From contig NC_079898.1 of the NCBI RefSeq assembly GCF_024868665.1, forward strand, positions 10,252,981 to 10,316,980: a DNA stretch of 64,000 nt. The letters are read 5' to 3'. Source of the stretch: Triplophysa rosa. Its lineage: Eukaryota; Chordata; Actinopteri; Cypriniformes; Nemacheilidae. The stretch's first letter is position 1. Every line of letters starts with the position of its first letter. The position numbers and the translations under genes are program-made. Positions 9,645 to 23,700 of this stretch are shown here, one piece after another. Under the pieces are notes generated by a model. That model was not told the DNA's origin, did not search any database, and worked only from the letters and a program-made list of their open reading frames with translations.

Positions 9645-12600
9645 TTAGGCCTCCAGCTCCAAGCCCAAGCCCAGCTTGTGGCCACCAGCGTTGACGTTCT
9701 TTCCATCAACAAGGGCAGACAGAGTCAACTTGATACCTGCGAAAACAAGACGGTTTAATCACACACGGATTACATCAAAGACTATAAAACATCTACAGAA
9801 AACAGAAGTATTAAAGGCTTGCGTTTCAACAGATCTCTAGAAATAACTTGTTTTATCAGTTTTGAAGCAGAAGTGAGTCATTTTGTGCTTGTGTGGGTGA
9901 GCAGAATACATTCCCAACCTCTACAAGTCTACTGTAAGACAATTTGTTGGTTATTAAATCAATGTTAAGACAAAAGATTTCACTTATAAAAGTCTCATAT
10001 GTGCTCCCCTATACAATGAAATGGATAAGTGTCAAATGTGAGCGCAAACACAAAAGATGTGCTTGACTTTACCTGGTCTCAGAGTCTGAGTATAGCCAAC
10101 ACCAACAAGGCTGGTATTGTTCACTTTAGCCTGTGGGAAAAGAGAGAAATGTTTGACTCCGCATCTCTGCAGCCATAGTAGTTTATCATTTTTTGCTCTA
10201 TAGGTTTACAATTCTTCTGAGACCAAACAGACTTGTGTGATTTATTGAGTCTTGTAATGCAGTGAGAGGGTTTGTTTACTCACACTGATGGAAGCGTCTT
10301 TGTCCAGCTGATATTTGGCAGCGATGCCGAATCGTGTGCTGTTGCTACCTGCCGTCCAGGCCAGATTCACAGCCGTCTCCAGCTTATCACTCACTTTCTG
10401 ATAAATGGAGCCTCCAAACTCAGAACCATCATTGCTGCAGGACAACATTAAAACTACTATTAAAACTACTAGATCATTATAATAGTCATTGAAATGCTTA
10501 CCAATGTTTATACCACTTCATTATTTATATTTTCCACATCTAAGAATAATGACAAACTCTTTTAAACTACAAAACACACATCTGACTATGACAATTTATG
10601 CTACCAAATGTAAATGAATCCTAAATAAATTTTAACAATGCTATTGAGCATCCTTTGTCTAGAATTTGCAGTAATGTACTCCTTACATTTTAGCACCCAG
10701 CTTCTTAAGGTATCATCCTAGGATGCTTTTTAAACACTATTGAAGGATTTCCATCTGTTTTGGACTTGAATTGACTGTTTAATTTTCAGCCCAAGTCATC
10801 CATTTAAAAAAATCATTTTTGATCTGATTTTTTAAGATCACCAATAACATTTCAGTCAGATATTGTGCAATAAATGGATGAAAACATTATTTTATTTCAA
10901 TGAAACTTTTTATTTTATAATGTCTTACCTCTCTACATAATTTCTCCTAACATCAACAGTATTCACCCTAAAATAAACCTTCAGCTCTCACCTCTCACAC
11001 ATTTAGAATGACGTACTGATGCTGTAGGACTTACACGTTGGTGTGCAGCTGGAAGTCGCCCGTCTTGTAGCCAACAGCAAAGTTGTTCTGGGTCATCTTG
11101 GACTTGGCTGTGTCGAAGGACATCTGGTAACCGGCGAGCCATCCCTCATAACCGACCACCGCGGCGCCGTGGATGGTTGGGCCTGCAAAGTCGAAGTCAA
11201 CGTCGCAGCCCAGGTTGGCATACTCTCGTTTGTATGCGGTCTTGACTTTTCCGCTCTTTTTCCTACACGTGAGGAAAAACATAACTTAATAGAATCACAT
11301 TCAGAGGAAAAAGCACATACTAAAATACTAAATATCACATGACTAGCAAGAGCCCGACATTCCCACCTGGAGAAATCTAAACTGTTTAGATTGTTAATAT
11401 TCTTTCCCTTCAAAACAAGTAACATCATTAGCTTGGCAAATGCCCCTTATATCATCAGCATTTGACATTCAAACCGCACTTAAAATTGCTTTTAATAACA
11501 ATTTGAACAACAAAGCATACTAGACAATTTCATTCATTTGTTCACCAACCGCTACGTAACAAAGTTAGAAATAAACGGGAAGGAGGCAGGAAGCAGCGAA
11601 CGTTTGAACCAAACTTTTAATAAAATAAACAAACAACAAAACGAAAGTAAAGTGCCCTCACGGTCGACTGCCGGCCACACAAACATAATAAAACAAAGTC
11701 CAGAAGCCTCATTTATAACCGTTGCGTACACACAAAACATGCCCTGAAAGAGGCGTAAGCCACTTCCCACGCAAAAGATGGGATTTATAAAAACAAACTT
11801 GACAGAAAAATTTGCGCACCTGCACGCAAACTCTGACCCATGCGTACGCACATTCTGGAGACAAGGGGCGACACAAATGATGAGTTAGTGAACTTAGATT
11901 GCAGAAACTAAGCTTGATAAAAACGATTACAAGCATTAATGCCTCACACACATTTCATTTGCCCTCATATCCTTTGCAGATTTAATCTTCGTGATAATGT
12001 GGATCTTTAGAGTTATTTGCGCTTGTATTGAGTGATAATTGTTTCATGCACCTTCTTGTAAAATCCAACTCAAATCTTAAATAAAAATTCAATGTAAATA
12101 TTTAATCAGTGCCGTCTCACCATCACACTATGAGCGCATGAGGAGATGATCCGACTGAATAGGGACAGCATCAAATATGATAACTGCAGAACACTGTGTA
12201 AATAAATACTAAATATATTTTCCTTAAATACTGTGCATAATCATCAAATGTCAAAGTCTGAAAATTCAAGCTCTCGCACAATCGTTTCTCTTTATGGTCT
12301 TGTTATCAGTCCTAACTGTTCATAACAAAACCGAAATGAAGAAACATTCGTCTTTTACAATTATGTCTTCAAATTTGATCTCAGGTGAAGGACACCGCTA
12401 ATTAATGAGGTGATTTTAATGAGGTGTTAATGATCAGTCTAAATGCTGCAGATACCTTCTTTGGCTGTAATGTACTTATAATAATATTAATTATTAATAA
12501 CTACAACAATTATTAATGAGTGAATCTCATGTGTGGCTATATGTGATTTCGTTACGGAGATAAAGGATGGGATCGGGTGTTTTCAGCAGTTTTACATCAT

Positions 12601-14467
12601 TTTTGGTTCTTTTTCTATGGCATCTGATAGCGGTTGGACCCGGAAACGGTCTACGTCCATTATGGTGCGTGACATCAGGCTTAACAAGCGGATTGGATGC
12701 CAGGCTTATTAATGTACCAATCAGCATTCATGAGGTGCTTTGCATTGACTATTAATGGGTAAAAATGGGCGTGTACAGGGCGGGATATGATGCTGATTCA
12801 CGTACGCACACTTGCAGGTGATCTGTGATTTATAAAGCCAATATTGCTTACAGGTGTGCGTACGCACGCTTTTATAAATCGGAATATTTTTTGGCGTACG
12901 CTATTTTTGGTTTTCGGGCGCACGCACAATTTTAGTAAGGATCCTAAGCACAGTTTTATGGTTCTCTCTCGTCCTTCACTGTTGTCGCTACTCCTTTTAT
13001 GCTTCCGGAGCTCCTCCATGAGAGATGCGAGACCGGTGCAACGGGCAGCCGGCCTCGCGCCGTTCCCTCACGGCCCTCATCCCGCTCTGCTTGTCACATG
13101 CTAAATCTGACATTTCTTAATTAGCATATTTTTAATAGTGGCACCTCAAATGAGCTGCAGATACATTGTGAATTGGTTGTATAATAATATTCACAGCACC
13201 TGGATTCTGTTAGGACACATACACTATTCTTCACCTTACTGTTACATGATCCAAAGACCCGGTCATATATAATGGGAGGAATCCAACATCAGCGTGACTG
13301 TCATCTAAGAATACAGACCCAGCGCTCAGCCCAAGCCACATCAGTGCCACTCTCTACTGACTGATTTAGTTCTTAGAACGCAGCGACTATGTTGTCAAGC
13401 TGTGTCCCACTATAAGTGTGAATGTAACCTTGACATACACATCAATGCGCAACTACAGAAGTAACTCAGTTACAACACATGACACTTGCTTAATACTGGA
13501 TCAGGTTGCATCAAGTGAAGGACAAAACGCCATCGCTCATTTCCTCGGGCCTTACTAAACCTCCACAGAAATCACATCTGAAGCTGTTCTGACACCTAAT
13601 CTTAACACAAAACAGCAAAGGGACAGAAATGAATTACCCCGTGTTTGGTGAGAAGGTTGTGTCAAAGGTCAGCTTCAGGCCTTTAGCAATCTAAGACAAA
13701 CATGTATATATTAATAACAGTTCTTAATGACAGAAAGACAACACTTTGATTCTTCATCATCACTCAGATCTTCTCAATGTATCCACACCTGGTCTTCAAT
13801 GGTGATCTCTGTGCCCAGGGTGTTGTCAGTATTCCACTTCTCTGTGAAGGTCAGACCGTACTCAGACCTCTTGTATTTGGTTTCCAAGCTGCCCACCACT
13901 TTGTTGGTGTCAGTGTTGGATGAACCAGAGGTCTTGAATTCCTTTAGTGAGAGAGTTAGGAGATTTTTCAGAAGCCGGCAATAGAGAAAATGCATCCACT
14001 GATTCGCAATGTTATGTAAATGTAATTTTGACAAACAGTTTAGGGAGAATTTAATATGTCCCTATTCGGGTGTCCTGTGGCGTGACAGTAAAAACTAACT
14101 CTTGATCAAATATTATTTTAGATGATTAACATTTATGTCTAGCCTATAATATAAAATAGCACTAAAATATATTTATCTTCGTTGCAAGTTAGTTTTTGCC
14201 GTCACACCATAAGACACATTTACTCGCCAAATACCCATATTAAAATATCATCTAACTCTTACCACTCCACTGGATGATTTTGTCTTGACATCAAGCTTCA
14301 CCGTGCCAAAGCCTATAAAAAATAAACAGAGAACACAATTACAATAGAGACTTCAGGCAAAGTCGTTGCCAATTGCCTTGTGGGGTATTAGACACATTAC
14401 CATATCCTTTGTTGAAGATGTCTTTGGCAGATTTGCCAAGATCAGCATATGTTGGGGGAACGGCCAT
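9645..14467 (-). CDS. vdac2: Voltage-dependent anion channel 2 (mitochondrial porin), 8 coding exons
   Basis: Spliced CDS is complement(join(9645..9736, 10073..10130, 10284..10434, 11035..11262, 13638..13690, 13789..13941, 14263..14312, 14401..14467)), 852 nt, exactly 283 codons plus TAA. All junctions are GT-AG and phases match. The product starts [20 protein letters not shown], the N-terminal helix of VDACs, followed by the 19-strand barrel, with [40 protein letters not shown] and a final [13 protein letters not shown]. It forms the main metabolite and ion pore of the mitochondrial outer membrane. Length and sequence match fish VDAC2 as I know it; the MAVPP start and this C-terminus favour VDAC2 over VDAC1 or VDAC3. 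A splice acceptor (TTTTGTAG) 5 bp upstream of the ATG shows a separate non-coding 5' exon, which I could not place. Confidence 0.95.
11270..13630 (-). other. vdac2 intron 4, containing a repeat with inverted ends
   Basis: The largest vdac2 intron. Its central part, roughly 11708-12935, has GCGTACGCAC-rich ends in inverted relation (CTCATTTATAACCGTTGCGTAC on the left; GTGCGTACGCACGCTTTTATAAATC on the right). This suggests a ~1.2 kb non-autonomous DNA transposon. No transposase ORF was recognised and the exact ends are unclear. Confidence 0.45.
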
Positions 14468-15083
14468 TTTATCTACAAAAGAAGAGAGCAGGAATCATTA
14501 GTGTTATCAGTAGAATATATTACAACCAGGCCGACACCTTCTGTTACAAGAAAGTTAAGGTAGTGATCTACACAGGCAAACCGTTTTTGGGTGGTCTACT
14601 CTATCTCTAGCGTTCTGTGATTAATCTTAGAGAGGCAAGTGTTGTACGAGTTTGATAAATGAGCCAGTGTGAATGCAGCTGCCGTGTTCTGACAGAGAGC
14701 TAATCTGAACTGACAGCAGGCCACACCTAACTGAGTCACAGAGACAGGAAGAGACCACTCAACACACTCCAGACTCATCTACAAGGGTGGAGAATGTGTG
14801 CAGGTTAGTTTATACGGCAATGGACCTTTTTGCATTTTCATGTTTGGAATGCGGAAGTAAACTATAGCAGAGTAAACGTCTATAGGTATTGCAGCCCAAA
14901 GCAAATATCATTTATTTTAGTGTCACCGTGCTTATGCATCCACTACTTAAAAAATGAAAAGAGATCTATACAGCAGTGCATTATTTAGAAACGTCTAGTA
15001 ATTTAAGCAAGGATAAAAACAAAGTGTTATGTTTTACAATGATAATAATTGAGAAGATGCATCATACAGCCTGCAAAAATTGT

Positions 15084-15260
15084 AGGGATGCACTGATACC
15101 ATTTTTTAAAGACCGAGTATGAGTACCGATATTTTTTTTTCTGGTACTCGCCGATACCTATAATCGATGCCTGTATAATGTACAATAATGTTAATAAACC
15201 AGTATCTTACTGGTACATTTTCTTTTTTTCTTTTGTTTTTAGGTCTACTTAAATTTAAAG
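15084..15260. mobile_element. MITE-like repeat (family E), partial copy
   Basis: AGGGATGCACTGATACCATTTTT followed by GAGTACCGATA... and TGGTACTCGCCGATACC matches, in part in reverse, the ends of the repeat at 58465-59059. The right end is not resolved. Confidence 0.5.
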
Positions 15261-15429
15261 GCGCAGTTCTTGAAAATCAGCGGCCACTAGCGTTGTATTA
15301 TAGTTTTGCAACGAATCTCTGAGTCATTTGCTCACCCCTCCCTTTCGAAGTACGATGGTGGCCGCAACAGTAAAAAAAGATGTCGTCTACCGAGACAGCG
15401 GATAGCAGTGATACAAGCAACGATGTTTC

Positions 15430-17760
15430 TTTACAAAGGTAAGGCAATATATTAACATAATTAATCATTTAACATGTATTCTATTGCGAAAGTTACTGTT
15501 ACAATTCTATAATTAGATATATTTCTTGCGTGCTATCTAGTACACACAGAGTAGTTTTACCATCCCTAAAGAATTGTGTGATTTTGCCCTTTTCTCGGGT
15601 GAGGGAGGTAAAAAAAGATTTGCTCTTCCTGAAGGAAATGCTATGTTTCTGCTGGCTCACAAAATAATAGTAAAGTTTTAAGTAATTACATCTTTCATCA
15701 AGACAGCTAAAGATGGCTTAAGAAACCTAAAAAAGGAAAAGACCGCTATCCATAATGCAAAAGAGAGCAAAAAGACCAATCAGAGCACTTATAAAAGATT
15801 ACCACAGGGAAAGAGTTTACTAATATTACTAAATAATATATACGTAAAATAACTGCAGTCTACTACGTTTTTAATTGAAAAGGTGTTCAGACCAATTCAT
15901 GTTCAGCACGTGTAAGGATAACAACTACAGCTCTGCCTTGGAAAAAAATGCTGGGATAAAAGAAGATTTTGAGTCCGGTGACAGTGAAACAGGAAGGACT
16001 GCTCATGTAGCCATGACAGCCATTCCCATACCTCTCATTTCAGGAAGTTATAAACCACACAACTGATGAAACATTCCTCAATCACTGAAACCTCCTCCAT
16101 GTTTTTAACATGAATATTGCTTAATTAAATGCCTTGAAATTAAGTTGTCCTGATCGTGACCTCTGATTAATGCTACAGTCATGTATATTAGGAGATCTGC
16201 AGCATTTTAAAGGGCAAAGTAAGGGCAAGGTTAAATAGGCAGGAACCAAATCCGCAAACAAGCCGCTGCAAGAGTATAAAAGCATAACGCGAACTATGAG
16301 GGCTCGAGAAAATCTCAAAACAAAAAACCAGAAGACATCCAAAAATTGTCCGTTTCATCTGACACTGTCTGCTCGGGTCAATCGGTTGCAGTACCGCAAG
16401 ACTACACTGCACTCATGCTACACCGATCAATCCGTACTGCTAGAGCTCTGCTTTCGATCTCACGTTCGGACAATCAAAGCACCGCGGATCGGACTGTAAA
16501 GCTGCAGTCACTGTCTGTATTACGATAATATCACGCAACGGTTGTCAGACTATGTTAAGCTCCCTACTGCTCTGTCTTTCTGCTTGTGAAATAAGAACAG
16601 GCCGTGCCGTGAGTGATTCAGCTAACGCGAGCTAACGTGCTAGCATGAAGTAAAACGTATGAGAAATTAGGACTCCCTATCTAAACTTTACCCAACACGT
16701 GATCTCTACTTCTCTTACTGACTTACCTGTTAGAGGGTTAGGATTTTATTTAGATAAGCTTAGCGAGCTTATTCCCAGCGCTGAGCCAATGTGGTGGAAC
16801 TGGCCAGTTGGAGGGCGAACTGAAGGAGACTGTAATGTAACGCGAATCGTGCCGACAGCGTCCTGCTCCAGGACCCCAGGCTGTCTCGTCACTGCCTGAA
16901 TAGAAAGATTGTAGGAACTGTTAAACGAATTAATAAAACGACAACATTAATGAAAACTAGGAATATTTGAATATATATTTAAAATGTCCCTGTATTTGTA
17001 TTGTATAAGCGAGAACCATGGTGACTTGACTTGTGTAAGTTCTCCTGTGGGTTTAGTTTTGATGTTTTTAAGATATAAACAAACATGTATGTAAAATAAA
17101 ATAAAGACTTAAATTTTCTCTGTCATGAGGTATTGTTTGCTTGTTTGAGTGTATAATGATTTCACTTTCAACTAAAATTAGTGGCTCTATATGACGTGCA
17201 ATGCACGTACAAGGCCTCATGAGGTCGCTGTAAGCATTTCTAAAGTTGTCATGTCGAAATTATTATAATATACATATTATTGTACCAAAGTACCAAAATA
17301 TTATTATTTGTAATTATTCATCTATTTAAAATATATTGTGTATTTTTCGATAATCTGACATTGTCTGTTATTTTGAAATGCATTATTGTTAAACTGATGT
17401 AAATGATTGCAATATACAATGCATTACAATACATTTTACCAATTTGTGTTCCCGGGATCCAAATCCACAACCTAAGCACTATTAAAGTAATGATATATCA
17501 TCTGAAACACAGGAACATTATGCCATGTAAGGCCTGTTCAAACAGAACAATAAAAGCATTTAATTCTGTTTAAGGTTGAAAAACATATTTTAAAAAAACT
17601 ACTTTTTGGAGATGTTGAGAGACCATTTAACCATGTGATATCTAATACAAATATCCCTATCTCTATAATATATAAAAAATGTTTTTTTAGGTCTATGTAA
17701 GTTTTAGTTCTGAAAAACTGCAAATAAACTAAGTCACATGGACACTTGAACTCAAACACT
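15430..17760. other. 5' flank of vdac2, no coding gene seen
   Basis: Mixed unique and old repetitive DNA. 16380-16910 is richer in CpG, with a CCAAT motif near 16786, and is a plausible place for the vdac2 promoter and its non-coding first exon. No TATA box or transcript start can be assigned. Short ORFs here look random. Confidence 0.3.
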
Positions 17761-17778
17761 GGCTATTTTCAGATTTTT

Positions 17779-17788
17779 TTTATTTATT
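17779..17788 (-). terminator. Candidate polyadenylation signal at the end of marchf8 3' UTR
   Basis: Overlapping AATAAATAAA on the - strand, 2.6 kb after the marchf8 stop. The stretch 17790-20424 has no other gene I could verify, so a long 3' UTR is plausible. Earlier signals are not excluded. Confidence 0.3.
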
Positions 17789-18474
17789 GCTACACTCATT
17801 CTTTTCTTAAAAACACATCACAAATGAAGTGACTTATCTCACCGAAGATCCTAAAATCAAGTGGATATATGTGTGGTAATATTGAGTGGGTTAAGATAAA
17901 CATACATAAAATACAAAACTATACATGTAAATTACAGCCTTTTCAGTTTCACAAGACCGTTATTTATCCAGTGAGAACGCCACAGTGTGAAATGTTTCAT
18001 CAACTCCACTGATGTTAACTATTTTGAGTGATTGTAAAAGGCATTGACAACACATAAATTATGAAATGAGAATTTAATTTTTCTCTGGGAAACAAATCTT
18101 TCAACATTTCTAGGCAGACCTTTAATCACTTATTACAGTAATTATATTCAAAACAGCTGATACAACACAAGGCTGGTGAAAATAATGTCTAGATTTACTT
18201 TATTTGGTTGTTTTTAAGCTTAAATGTGAAAAAAAAAAACATTTTAAAGGAATCAATTTAATATTTAAGAGAAATCACCAAGCGAATAGGGGGATGCAGG
18301 AAACAGTCATGTTATTCTTGTTCAAGCCAATTCAGTAGTAATGCACTGCAGTTGTACATACTAAAGCCTTCTACAAAGACAAACAATACTATTACTGCAC
18401 TTTAAAACACATCTATACAAATATGATGCAGCGCAGTAACATCTACAAAGATTCTGGAAATCATTAACTGTTAA

Positions 18475-18537
18475 TGGTGTTCTCCATCTCGAGATAGTAA
18501 AAGGAGCCAGCTCCCATTGTTGTACAAATATCCTATT
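18475..18537 (-). other. Exon-like fragment of unknown origin
   Basis: On the - strand, a strong acceptor (polypyrimidine tract then TTTAATAG) is followed by 63 nt that translate DICTTMGAGSFYYLEMENTI and two more residues before a TAA. I do not recognise the protein. It could be a terminal exon of an unplaced gene, an alternative end for marchf8, or chance. Confidence 0.2.
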
Positions 18538-20424
18538 AAAGAAAAAAACAAGGTGAATGTTTTTAACATATTAGATTTACTGCCAAAACATCTAAATAAA
18601 ATGTGGCGACATCACCAAATGGAAATTTGAGTTGTTATGGGTCAACCTGGGTCAAACCACATAACCAGTACAGAGCCCCTTATTGACAGTACATTTATTT
18701 TGTGTACATATTTACCATATTTTCCAACAAAATGGCTTTACATGTTATGAGAGCTGACTGGGATAATGCTGCACATATTTACAAATAATGCTGCATTTTT
18801 GTAGTGCAAATTGGGGACAATAATATGCTCAGTTCCACTCAGACATCACTACAGCAAAAACAAAATTGTTCATTATTGATCAAAAAATATCTCTTTGCAT
18901 TGATCATATTTTACTAGGCAAATAAAAAATAAAAATGTGTGCATTGTCTATGCAGTAGCTCTAGATGGCAGAGGCATCATGTACCTTTGAAAAAAGTCAG
19001 ATTACGAAATATGGGCCTATAATGTGTAGTAGGGAGCATATCATTGCTAGGGACATCAAGCAAAGGTGCATGTCAAAGTCTTTAAAAAGAATCGATGTGT
19101 TAGAACGAAGGCCTTAACTAACATGGCTATTTCCCAACATACAAAGCCATTTAGAAACACTGAAAACATAAAACCGAATAAATACCTGAAATTACACCCA
19201 CGGGAAATCTGCCATGTCGGTTTTAGAAAACATAAACCGACTTGCATAACACGTATAAATGTAAATAGATCAGCTAGCTCATTCAAGTCATCATACTTAA
19301 TCATTGCTAAAACATCATTTACATCAGCCTTTTCTGTTATTCAAGTTATAGTTTAAAATCAACTCAAATGTTACACAACTCCAAAAGGTGCAGAAAGCAG
19401 AAAATGAACTGTTTGATAATCCAGATGTGACAGATGTCAATGTTTATATGTTTATAAAAGAACGAAATGGGAAAAGTAAAAAAAAATGTGTGCAGAAATT
19501 TCCCATAGGTAAAAATCATACAGGCAAACCGATGAATACACTGATTCACTGCTGTGGTTTCAGGATGCTACACTGGTGTTAACTTCCTTCAGAAAGGTCA
19601 CATGACTCGTAGAAACTAGTTTACATTCTCAAAGCCTTCAACATACACCAAAGGCATGATTTACTAGTCTTACACAAATGCAAAAATCAGCAGCACAGCC
19701 AATAACGTTTCATGGTATTGTTTTTGCACATGCGAAAAGTTTCGCTTTTGCGAGAGCCTTAGTCAATCTAGCCCTTGGTAAATATTACAAGTCTTAAAAT
19801 GACCCAACTGAAATAAAAACAAACCTGGGTCGTCTCAATTTCACAATAACTAAATTCAGAATTCAGAAGTGGAATGACTACGTAATAGGCCTAAGACATA
19901 AATATTCCCTCATCGCTCCTGCAAATTCCTTTTACGTTCCATCCAACGGGGTCTGGGGAGATACAAATGCAACAATATAAAATGTGACATCTTATTCTCA
20001 AATCTTCAAGTCGTTGTGATGTCTTATCCAAGTATAAAGGGCTTTCATAATATTAAAAGAGGGGACTTCAGAACAGGGAAATAAAAAGTGCTTATATGCA
20101 TGGTTATGGACTCCATAATTAGAACCAGCGCAGACACATCCACACACACACACAACTTGAATGGTGGATTTCAAATCTTGTACAACAGCGGTACAAATGG
20201 CAGTAGTTGGAATGATCTGAGATCTAGCGCACACCGATTCATTATGGTTAGCCAACAACGTACAGGAACAGATCGGACAAACAAACAAACAAAGAGAAAA
20301 TAACATCTAAAGGACAGAATGAGTTCGATCTCAGTCCTCGTGCCCACTGCTGTGGCGCCCCCTTGTGTTCCGGAGGGTGCACTGCACAAGCTGTTCCAGC
20401 AGAGGGAGTGAGTGGACCAAATGT

Positions 20425-20729
20425 TCAAACGTGCAGAATCTCCATACAGTAGTCTTCTGTCTCTGTGTACTGCGAAGAGTTCGTGTCCGACTGCGCCGGT
20501 CCAAGTGCCTCTTTATTCTCCAAGTTGGGCTCCAGAAGCGGGGGTTTGTCAAAAACATTCTTTTTACAGGTCTCTGGACGATTCTGCACATATATTACTC
20601 TGTTGTAGGCCTTGAGTCTCCTCCACAACTGAACGTAGACCTTGCATTGCACATACATGAACACTAGTCCACCGGTGAAGCCGATGGCCACCACCACCAG
20701 CTTGGTCCAAAAAGGCCATTCCAATATTC
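20425..20729 (-). CDS. marchf8: marchf8 last coding exon (TM2 and cytosolic tail)
   Basis: Follows acceptor TATAACACAG and encodes [20 protein letters not shown], the second membrane helix, then [20 protein letters not shown] and an acidic tail ending EILHV and TGA. From memory, the mammalian protein has a four-residue insert (QATG) between KQG and ILEW; no upstream AG could encode it here, so the loop is shorter or a micro-exon exists. Confidence 0.92.
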
Positions 20730-23700
20730 CTGTGTTATAGACACAGAGGAAAATGCATTTATTACATTATTCTTAAGAACGTCTCACACAATAATGATTC
20801 ATCCAACATCATCGCATTTTGTTGCATAAATGTATCACTTACACTGTTTAAACACCTATTTCAGGATCAATCATATGCAATACGATAATATTTCAAATGA
20901 CCTTAAAGCAACATTACATGCATATGAGGTGATTCTGGAACCACAACACACAATCTAAAATGTTTATGTCAAGCACTATTGGGAAAAATGTGTCATCACA
21001 TTAGGACACAATTTCTCCACTATGTCCACTTAAGTTTCAGGTAGGATTTAAAGAGACGGTTCACCCAAAAAATGAAAATTCAGTCATCATTTACTCACCC
21101 TCTTGTAATTTTAAACCTCTATGATTTTCTTTCTTCCGCAGAACACAACAGAAGATATGTCAGCAGTACCCATTCACTTCTATTGTATGTACTCAAAACC
21201 AATGCAAGTCGATGGGTACCGCCATTGCTCAGTAACAACCATTTTTTTCATTTGTGTTGTGCAGAAGAAAGTCATACAGGTTTGAAATGACAAAATGATT
21301 TTTCATTTTTGGGTGAACTGTCACTTTAAGGGCTATGCTTCATGAGATAAACACATCCTTTCAACCTTGACATTTCACCAAAATCATTACAACAGCTATC
21401 ATTTTTTGTTTGAAAACACTGTGTTAGTCATAACACTAGCCAATTTTCAAAAGAGACTTGTGGAATTCCAAAGGAAGTTCAGATGATATTTACTGCCGCA
21501 GGATGTACCTACATGCCTTTACAATCAGGCAACCTTTGAGTTGTTTACAGTTGCTTGCCACAGAGCGTTTGTAAATGTCAAGAAAGATCAAGTGTGAGGA
21601 AACTGCCAGGTGCTAAATGCTACGGTCTGCTCAAGCACAAGGCCTCTCGCGTGGAATACTGTACTGTTTTCTGTGTCTCCGTATGAGAAGCTGGGGTGCA
21701 GCTTTAATCCACCTGACATGATTCACAGAGGCAGAGAATGTTAGATATGGGACTGTCTCTTTAACCGGGATGTTTAAAAGTTTACAGATGCCAACTTTTC
21801 AGTGGTCTGCCCTTTTCTAAATCGACATCTTGCTCATTACAATCTGCCCAAATCGCATACAAAGCACAGCTCTGATTGGCCCATTCACTACACATTTGTT
21901 TGAACTGTCAGTTCGATGTTGACGTGGCAGCCGGTTCAAAATTCAATAAAAACATATCACAAGCTGTTGAAATGCTGCACGTGGTGATTTGTTTCAAGCA
22001 TTACGTTTCTAGTCATCTTTTTTTCTGGACATATTTAAGCACAGAAGATTAAAGAAGCGAAAGTGGTCAGACTGTGATAAGTGGCCATCAAGATTGAAAT
22101 TGCCTTTGTCGCGCATATTCACGGCTGTCCGTATGGGGCAGGAACGCACATTGCATTCGTAATGTGTTCTGGCTGTGAAGACATTATTGCCTTTTCATCC
22201 AGTGATTGGCATTCGTGCAAGAGATGGCTGATGTGGAAGAGGGGGGTTGAACCTCCAAAGAAATAACTACCATTATAAGAGAAAAAGAATTAGAGAAAAG
22301 AATGATAAATGTAAAAGCCTTTACCTGGTATTCTCCCCGCTGCATGGTTAAAAAGAGTTTGTTACTATTTTGCTATTGGGAAACGGTGAAGCCACTAACA
22401 CGGGTGGGTGGGGGTTAAGGGGGTACAGGGGGGTGGGATTGTATCTTAGGATCGCTACTCTCTGACTCTTATGCATGAAATAAACATGTTCTGTACATAA
22501 TGCGCAATATGAGGAATGGATGTGTGCATAGGTTAAGTACATGTAGGCATGCACTGCGACTTGACAGGTCTGTGCCTTACCATGGGAGATGAAGTCAATG
22601 GCGTAACCATGGTAATAGCGATCAAAGACCTCCCTAAAAGCTACGGTTCTCGGACAATGAAGTGCGTGTGAACGGGCTCTTAATGTCACTGGTGCCTACG
22701 GTACCATCAGCACAAGGGTCACGGTCGGTAATAAAACTTCTAAAGGATGTGGACAATGATCCTGGAGCGCACGAGACGAGCGGCGTTTTACCTAAGCGCA
22801 CGTTGGCACCAAACACAAATCAAAAGATGGCTCGACGAGAGAAATGATTTGAAAGTTAACTTCACTGGGAGTGGACCTACTTTCTGTCAAATAGAATAAA
22901 ATTGGTTCAATTCAACGCCTACAGTGAGTTACGTTTTATTTCAAAGAGAGGTGGTTGGTGGACATAATGGACGCGACACGCTTTGCCGGCTGATACAAAA
23001 CAGTCCGCAGTCAGAGAGCTGTGATTGCTCCATAAGCAACAGAACAATCCGGGTGGAAGGAGTGTTTTATGATGGAAAGGGGCCGTAGGGAAGCAAGCAC
23101 ACGGCGTCGAATGAGGAAGTAGTGGAAGTAGTACTGGATTGGCTGAGGCGAGGGAGTGGGCGGGGCTAACCTTGTTTGATCTCCTCCGCCGTGCGATCAA
23201 TCAGGACGTAGAGTGACCAGACCACGCAGGTGATGGCGATGACGTGGAAAGTGACGGAGCACATGATCTTTCTCCTCTCGCTGGCTGTCATCTGAAGCTT
23301 CTCCCACTGCAGAGACACAAAGAGAAAGAGAGAGATTAAAGAGAATATAATGCTTTTTTATCTTTTACCGCTGATGTAAAATAACGATTTTCATGACTGT
23401 AAGCAATAAAGTCAAGCACAAACAACTGTTGGTCTGGCCATTCTGCATAATAAAAATTGAATGCGTTTCTCAGAGTTCTCTTTTCAGACAGTCAAGGAAG
23501 GTCTCTACGCTGGCATACGACTCGAAATCTAGCTCATGTTTAACACCCGCTTTTACCAGATTAACATTGAATTGGTGTGAACAATCAAGGTATTATCATG
23601 CATTTAAATGCAGTAGATTTTTAATCAAATACAAGTGTAAAAGTGTAATGTGATGATATTTGGATGTGTCATTCAGAATGGGAAAAACAGCTGATAAGAC

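Noticed and set aside
22348..22689. 113-aa - strand frame with [15 protein letters not shown]
   Set aside because: It briefly looked like a conserved segment, but I could not tie it to a family or find matching splice partners.
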